Assembly (NCBI GenBank): GCA_012295275.1
Contig: CM022668.1
Location: 11,308,022 to 11,370,021, forward strand
DNA from: Chrysomallon squamiferum
Lineage: Eukaryota > Mollusca > Gastropoda > Neomphalida > Peltospiridae
Direction of reading: 5' to 3'
DNA length: 62,000 bases
This document shows positions 1 through 62,000 of this stretch, piece after piece. The notes under the pieces are model-generated. The model searched no databases and was not told the DNA's origin. It was given only the letters and a program-made list of their open reading frames with translations. The position numbers and the translations under genes were made by a program. Each line of letters opens with the position of its first letter. Position 1 is the stretch's first letter.

Positions 1-209
1 ACATACAGACACATGCACACATACCCATACATAAGTATCCAGATATCTATCTATCGTTCGGTCCTTCTCTCTATCTATCAGTCACCATAAACATTATTAC
101 TACTGCAACTACTATTACTACCACTACTACAACTACAGCTGTAACTACTATTATTTCTGTTATTATTATCATTAACATAGTCATTATTATTATTATCATT
201 ATTATTATT

Positions 210-231
210 AGTAGTAGTAGTAGTAGTAGTG

Positions 232-271
<40 letters not shown>

Positions 272-299
272 CAGCAGCAGTAGCAGTAGTAGTAGTTGT
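210..299. repeat. (TAG)n microsatellite
   Basis: Near-pure TAG/AGT repeat with a few AGC variants, in the intron just 3' of the catalytic-Cys exon. Confidence 0.9.
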
Positions 300-311
300 A
301 TGCACACATAC

Positions 312-18556
<18,245 letters not shown>

Positions 18557-18588
18557 GTTTTCTGTTCTGAAACAACAAAATCTGTTAA

Positions 18589-18599
18589 CTTTTATAAAA
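18589..18599 (-). promoter_or_regulatory. TATA-like motif upstream of the gene 1 start
   Basis: On the minus strand GTTTTATAAAAGTT sits about 35 bases before the ATG. As a TATA box it would leave almost no 5' UTR. The nearby acceptor-like CAG offers another reading, with the true promoter further right. AT-richness makes chance likely. Confidence 0.2.
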
Positions 18600-19307
18600 C
18601 ACCTCCTTTCTTTACCTCTCACTACAGAGAGTTATGTCAAGTAACAACAACAAATCACAAAACACAAGTTCTTCAGCAGGTTGTTATAAATACACTAACT
18701 AGAGATGTGACCTGTAAACGTACTCGGCTGTTTCTTTCAAATGTGTCAAACCGTAATCTTCAGTACAAAGTTAATGTTATCAAACAAGTTAACCAGGAAA
18801 ATGTGTTTATCTTTATGCAGGAGAGGACCCTTTCAATCGCTGCCTATTATTCTACGCACACTTATATGTTAATAAAAAATAATAATAATAATAAAAACAA
18901 AATCCATACCAACAGATATGAACAGTTTATACGTATACACAAATATACACATATACAGATTTCTATTATAAACGTATAGAGGCCTTTACCTCTAAGTAAG
19001 AACTACCTTCTCCAGATAAGAACTAAATAAATAAAGAAATAAAAAATAAAAAAATATGAGAGATAAATTAGGGACGTCAGGTTTAATGATATTTTAGCTA
19101 ATGTAAATTTGTGTGACTGCTTTACTTAGAAACATAACTATTCAATTTTTATATGAAACGACTAATTTATTTTGTCTTTTTAATTATTTAATCAAATATT
19201 CATAATACAAGATATATGTAATTGTTTCTGTACTTCTGCAAGAAATTGTTTTTATCTGTATTTGTATGCCAGCATTTATGCATGTATGTATCTATGCACG
19301 TACAGCA

Positions 19308-19352
<45 letters not shown>

Positions 19353-19412
19353 TATATACATATATATAAAGGTATATATAGATGTATGTATATATGAATG
19401 TATATGTATGTG

Positions 19413-19446
<34 letters not shown>

Positions 19447-20435
19447 TGTAGTATTTGTGCGTGCGTATTTTCTTGTGTATATCTATAAACATATAAACAA
19501 ACTATATATTTTTTTTTAAAGTATATATTTTTTACTGTACGGAATTGATTGCCTTTATTTATTCCAAGGAGGGCCCCTCAAAATTTTATTTCACAACCCT
19601 TGTTAGTTTTTCTTGATCTGCCCCTACATGTACTTGTAAATCTTCCTACATCTGTTATCAAGGCGTTTTGACAAGGTGTTTTGTTTTATAAAACGACCTA
19701 TATTAAAGTGTAGCGGTTGTGGAGTGACATTGTTGCGTATCTGTGCAAGACAAAAACTAGGAGACTCGATATTCAAGTGGCGTTCTTCCTTGTAAAGATA
19801 TTAGAGGCAAATACAGAAACAGGTACTTAAACTGATTAGATAAACTAAAAGAAAGTGGACACACACACACACGCCCATACACACACATACAGAGAAAACA
19901 GAAAGCAATATATATATATATATATCATATAGAGACATAAATCTGGAGAGTAAAATCTGTGGAGTAACACAAACGTATATAAATATATATATATATGTAG
20001 ATAGAGAATAAATTGAGATTATTAATATAGATGACAAATTAAGACAACCACTAAACGGTATCTTCGAGTTTTACGTATTTAATTACACGAACAAAATAAA
20101 TAAGAATGTATTAGCCATTCCATTTAATAAACAATTTATTATTATTCATTGATATTTTAATTTTATATTTATTTAATTTATATATATATATCTAGCTAAC
20201 AATCCATTTATCTATCTGTCTGTCTGTCTGTCTGTCTATAAGTCTGTCCGTTTCTTTGTTTGTTTGTCTAATTTGTTTTGTGTTTTGATTATGTATTTAG
20301 TTACATATGTCTTTGTTTTACATCATGTTTTTAACTGTCGATTATCAATATTAATTTAATGTAGATGTTTATACATGTTCCAGTGACACTTATTACACTT
20401 ATGTTCTTATTACTGATCTGACACTGTGTTGCTAG
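18600..20435. other. Intergenic interval between head-to-head gene 1 and plus-strand relic
   Basis: Contains TA, CATA and GTAT repeats (19310-19450), TCTG repeats (20215-20240) and AT-rich unique DNA. It could hold a shared regulatory region. No initiator exon for the plus-strand gene was found. Confidence 0.4.
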
Positions 20436-20571
20436 GTGACGACTGTACACAAGGGACTAAACTGTAACAACACGTGTCACTGTGATATTAATAACTGTGA
20501 TGACGTCACATGATGTAATGGAGGCCCTAAATCATGCAAAAATGGACGATCAGGAACAAAATGCACAACTG
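20436..20571 (+). pseudogene. Broken CHC-type EGF exon
   Basis: Starts DDCTQG, shifts frame to GLNCNNTCHCDINNCDDVT, meets a TGA, then continues with another shift to SCKNGRSGTKCTT before a GTAAAT donor. Homologous, in opposite orientation, to 16750-16886. Confidence 0.6.
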
Positions 20572-21259
20572 GTAAATCTATTGAAACAGACACACACACA
20601 CACGCACACATTATTACCTGACTTAATATCATTACGTAATTAATTCTTTCTTTACAATATTCAGTATTATTTTAATAAATTTCATTGTTTTGTGTTTAAT
20701 TTACTACCATATTGAAGATTATTCCCTTCCTAATATACAAGGAATCGTCCATTATGACCTTTTGGTGAATAATCAAACAATCAACATTGACGTGTATTGC
20801 CAGCAACTTCGCCGATTGAACACTGCTTTGTAAAGAAAATGCCTGTCTTTAGTGCACAGGAAAGGAATAATCTTGCACAACGAAAATGTAAAAGTAAATC
20901 GAGGAATTTGGCAGGGAAAAATGCTTCACTGATCGTATTCTTCTGAACTTGCTCCTTCGGATTATCATTTGTCAAAGAGTTTTGATGGACTTATACTGAA
21001 TTAAAATGTTAAAAATTAATTCATTTCTGATTTCCCACCAAAATCTATAGAATTTTAGCAAATGAGCCATCAGTAAACTCTGCTAAAGATGGAATGATGT
21101 TGCAAATAACACTGCAAGATTTGTCTATGATTAAATATGCCTATAAACATTTTGTTTTTCATTGTACATGATAAACACGAAACTAACTCTTGATATAAAC
21201 TTTATTCTAGTTGCCACGAAACCTAAATGTTTATGTATTGTAAAAGTGTTATTTTTCAG

Positions 21260-21403
21260 AGTGTAATCAAGGTACTTATGGAGAAAAGTGTTTAAAGAAA
21301 TGTGAAGACAGACATTGTCTCAGTTCTGAAAACTGTCATCATCAAAGTGGACTCTGTGTTGGTGGATGTTTGTCAGGGTGGGAAGGTGAAACGTGCATGC
21401 AAA
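21260..21403 (+). CDS. Intact EGF-like exon of the plus-strand relic
   Basis: 144 bases, phase 1-1, acceptor TTTTTCAG, donor GTTTGT. Reads ECNQGTYGEKCLKKCEDRHC, then NCHHQSGLCVGGCLSGW and ETC with all eight Cys. It is undamaged while its neighbours are broken. Confidence 0.65.
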
Positions 21404-21597
21404 GTTTGTAATGAAAAATGTCTGTCTGTCTGACTGTCTGTATGTATGTGCGTATGTAATATATTTATATTCATGCAATATTTATAGTCGAATTTATATA
21501 TGCTAATATACAGCATGAATTGTTTGTACTGAAGTTTTTATTTTTTCTGTTTTTTGGTTGTTGTTTTTTAAAAAAAAAATTATAAACGTTAATGATT

Positions 21598-21628
<31 letters not shown>

Positions 21629-21794
21629 TTTGATATGGCAGTGTCTTTGTGATCCAAGAGAATATTTCTTGAAAGTTAAACATGAGTCCGTTTTGAATTA
21701 AAACTTATTTTCATGAACATTAGATTTTGTTGTTATCACAAAAGTTGGTTTTACAATGTATTTCGCTTTTCTTTTTTTCTTTTTTTTTTTACAG

Positions 21795-22150
21795 TTTATC
21801 TTGAACGAAAGTTTCGAATCGAAGAAAAAAAAATGCGACGAGAGAGTCTAAAGTAAACCGAGTGAGAACTCATCAAAACTCAGAACACGAAGATGAACAT
21901 TATGAGAACATTGAACAAAGAAACGAGGAAACTCAGTCTGAACCTTGTGGTTACATTAATTTCAGTTCTTCTGATGTCTTCACGGTTTCTGGTTATGTTA
22001 ATTCACATATTATCACGTGATCAGTTGGAGAAAAACACTCCTAGAAGTGACTACGTTAATAGTAGTCAAAATATTCAAATGCACAAGTACGAAAAACTCA
22101 AGTGGAACGAGAATTCACGCAATACGTATGAAACTGTAACTATAATATGA
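21795..22150 (+). pseudogene. Frameshifted cytoplasmic tail exon with YxN motifs
   Basis: After an ACAG acceptor, frame one gives YLERKFRIEEKK. A shift at a nine-A run leads to a second frame with EDEHYENIEQ, CGYINFSSSD and SGYVNSHI. A second shift near 22010 leads to RSDYVNSSQ, HKYEKL and NTYETVTII and a stop. Four YxN sequences are typical SH2 (Grb2-type) docking candidates. The domain relates it to signalling tails of EGF-repeat receptors. Confidence 0.55.
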
Positions 22151-23899
22151 TTTTAAGTATTAATGCAAGTTTATATACATTTTAAAATGTTTGACAGTGA
22201 AATCCAGCTGGATTTGTATATAAAAGTTACGTTATTCTGGTGTTTTGCATTTAAATGTTACTTTTCTTCTTTGTTTATTTAAATATTATCACGTTGTATT
22301 TAAATGTCAGGCGATTCTTATACTAAGCCTATTTAAATAACATGTTATCATGTTGTGTATATAAATATTAGGCTAACATCTTTTTCTTTGTATGCTTCAT
22401 CATTGTATTAGATAATTGGCTAATAACAGTTTAAAACGTATGCCTGTTGTTCATCTTATTAACGCATGAGTTAAATTTACGTTAAATTAAACAATTTGGA
22501 ATGGACCTAATATTTGGTCAAGCTTACTGTTTTTACCTCTCGTGATTTTGTTACTTAATTCACTAATAAATTAAAGTCTACTTTTTGGTAGCACTATTCT
22601 GTTCAAAAACGTAAATATTGTACAACAAAGAAAAACAAAATCTACGAAAACAAGTCTAATAAAAAAATGCATTTAATTACTTGATATTCATTTTGGATTG
22701 GTTATAAAAAACAATTCAGAGTACAATACTTCAGTTGATAATATTCATTTTTTTTTTTTTATATATTTTATTGTAAACAAGCATTTTTTTCGTGTTGTTT
22801 ACGAGAATATTTACAGTAACAATACCTAGCTGTTCTTTACTCCATTTGATTGGGAAAATCGGAATATATAAAATAATACAGGCACAAAAACAACACCCAT
22901 CTGTCTGTCTGTCTGTCTTATCTATCAATAATTATGTTATTTTGTATATCGCTCTGTGATTACAAATGTAATTGCTTTACATTTTTAATTATTTTATTTA
23001 CTTTTTTTCATTGAATACGTATATAGTTAGCTAGGTAGTCAGATACACAGGGAAACTAAAAGACAGACAGAAGTCAATTGAATGCATTAAGAGAGAAATA
23101 AAAAATTAAGTTCGTCTCTATTTCGTACTAATTTTCTACGCCCGGCTTCTCAATAATTATACATGCCAGATTTTCGCAATTTTTTTTTTTTTTTTCTTTT
23201 CTGTCTTTTTTTTTTTTTTAATTAATTAATTAATTTATTTATTTATTTATTATTATTTTGTGTATGTGTATATATCAATAACAATAATATTCGGATTTTC
23301 CCCTTGAAAATATTTTATGTTTATGTGTATTTTGATACAATGTTGTGTATGGCAACATACTGATATGCACACATGTATGTGGTTACCAGTTTGTTGTAAA
23401 CATCAGTGTGGTCTACATCAGGAGTAATTATTTACAGCATTTCTGACATTAATTTTACTTCGATCAAACGACCTGATATCAAGTTATGTACATTTATTAT
23501 AATACTGTTAAGATTTAACACAGATAACACAATGATATGAAGTGCGTAACAAACTTTCATCAGCGGTGGACAAACGAGCCCATATTCCTACTAAGTCATA
23601 TTCAATGATTTATTTTAAAATTGCTTTTAAAATGCCATTAACTTTGTCCTAATTGTTCCGTGTCTGAACAGTTAAGAAAACCAACCAACCAACCAACCAA
23701 ATAAATAAATAAGTAAATAAATAAATACAAATTGTAGTAAAAAATAAATAAATAAATAAATAATTATGATTTCGTGTCTTTGACAATGATAGTTTTCTGT
23801 AGAGTAATTATACTAATACATATGCACTTACTTACAAATGAATACAAATTATTTATCGTTTATTCCAATTAAATAATAATAATAATAATAATAAAATAA

Positions 23900-23931
<32 letters not shown>

Positions 23932-24144
23932 TAAATAAAATATATAAAGATAAATAAATGAAAAAGATAATGAAAACATAAAAAATAAATAAATCACTGA
24001 ACATGATACTGTTAATAATATATATATACATATATTGACAGAAAAACAGACATATACGGATATCTAAGGGTTCGCTTAATTTATAGCATTAACTCGAGGT
24101 CGCAGAGCAGTTTCATGATAAAGTGATTATTATTTTCGCACGTG
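22151..24144. other. Intergenic interval between plus-strand relic and gene 2 3' end
   Basis: The two transcription units converge here. I see AT-rich unique sequence, poly-T and TTTA runs (22747-22762, 23180-23250), AAAT/AAT repeats (23698-23765, 23870-23990) and no exon. Confidence 0.6.
23859..23864 (-). terminator. Candidate polyadenylation signal of gene 2
   Basis: AATAAA on the minus strand about 280 bases past the gene 2 stop. The interval is so AT-rich that several such hexamers occur, so the choice is weak. Confidence 0.25.
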
Positions 24145-61778
<37,634 letters not shown>

Positions 61779-61830
61779 CTGTGATTATTAGTTTAAAAAA
61801 AAGCAATAAGTATATCTATCAGATGACAAA

Positions 61831-61867
<37 letters not shown>

Positions 61868-62000
61868 TAATACTACTACTACTACTACTACTATTACTAC
61901 TACTAATAATAATAATAATAACAACAATAGTAACAAGAATAACAACAATAGGGACAATAATAACAATAATAATTGTAATTATGAAGCAGATCATTTGTTT

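Larger units (their letters stand above)
20436..22150 (+). pseudogene. Degenerate plus-strand EGF receptor paralogue
   Basis: Three exon-like blocks on the plus strand share family features with gene 1: a broken CHC-type EGF exon, an intact EGF exon and a frameshifted cytoplasmic tail ending in a stop at 22148-22150. No signal peptide, transmembrane helix or phosphatase domain was found between or beside them. Several independent frame lesions favour a pseudogene over assembly error. Confidence 0.6.

Overview
This is a window from a large, AT-rich, intron-dense animal genome, packed with microsatellites: GATA, TAA, TAG, CATA, TTTA and very long CT/GA tracts. Small symmetrical exons with good GT/AG borders carry a metazoan receptor architecture of 8-cysteine EGF-like (MEGF/SREC-type) modules, a transmembrane helix and a receptor-type tyrosine phosphatase domain. 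The phosphatase motifs and the EGF-exon expansions recall lophotrochozoan, most likely molluscan and perhaps cephalopod, receptor phosphatases. That placement is inference, not proof.

Region 1 (312-18556, minus strand) is gene 1, a receptor tyrosine phosphatase with an EGF-rich ectodomain. Read right to left it has a signal-peptide exon (18481-18556), remnants of a galactose-binding (F5/8C/fucolectin-like) domain and a degenerate EGF exon (15.3-17.3 kb), thirteen EGF-like exons (6.1-15.0 kb), a transmembrane exon (5503-5611), two juxtamembrane exons, and seven exons of a PTP catalytic domain. The last visible exon ends right after the catalytic Cys codon (314-316), so the gene runs off the left edge. 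Three EGF exons and the F5/8C exon carry small frameshifts, several next to homopolymers.

Region 2 (20.4-22.2 kb, plus strand) is a degenerate, head-to-head paralogue. It has a broken EGF exon homologous to the one at 16.75-16.89 kb, one clean EGF exon, and a cytoplasmic tail with four YxN motifs interrupted by frameshifts.

Region 3 (24145-61778, minus strand, running off the right edge) is gene 2, a second EGF-array receptor. It ends in a transmembrane exon (25135-25231) and a distinctive His-rich, Arg/Lys/Ser-rich cytoplasmic tail (24145-24748) with no phosphatase domain. Nine diverged EGF exons (26.6-36.1 kb) are followed by a 6.5-kb stretch with two dead EGF relics and a Tigger-like element. 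Then comes an array (42.6-61.8 kb) of at least 32 intact EGF exons of four or five types (A, B, C, C', D), plus two dead D exons. The array grew by unequal exchange of 2.3-, 2.95- and 3.6-kb multi-exon units whose introns are nearly as similar as their exons.

Every EGF exon in both genes is a phase 1-1 cassette, so whole modules can be added, lost or skipped without breaking frame. Two TA-flanked Tigger/pogo-like elements (10261-10988 and 37415-38123), a 32-bp minisatellite and many simple repeats fill the introns. I saw no tRNA, rRNA or CRISPR.
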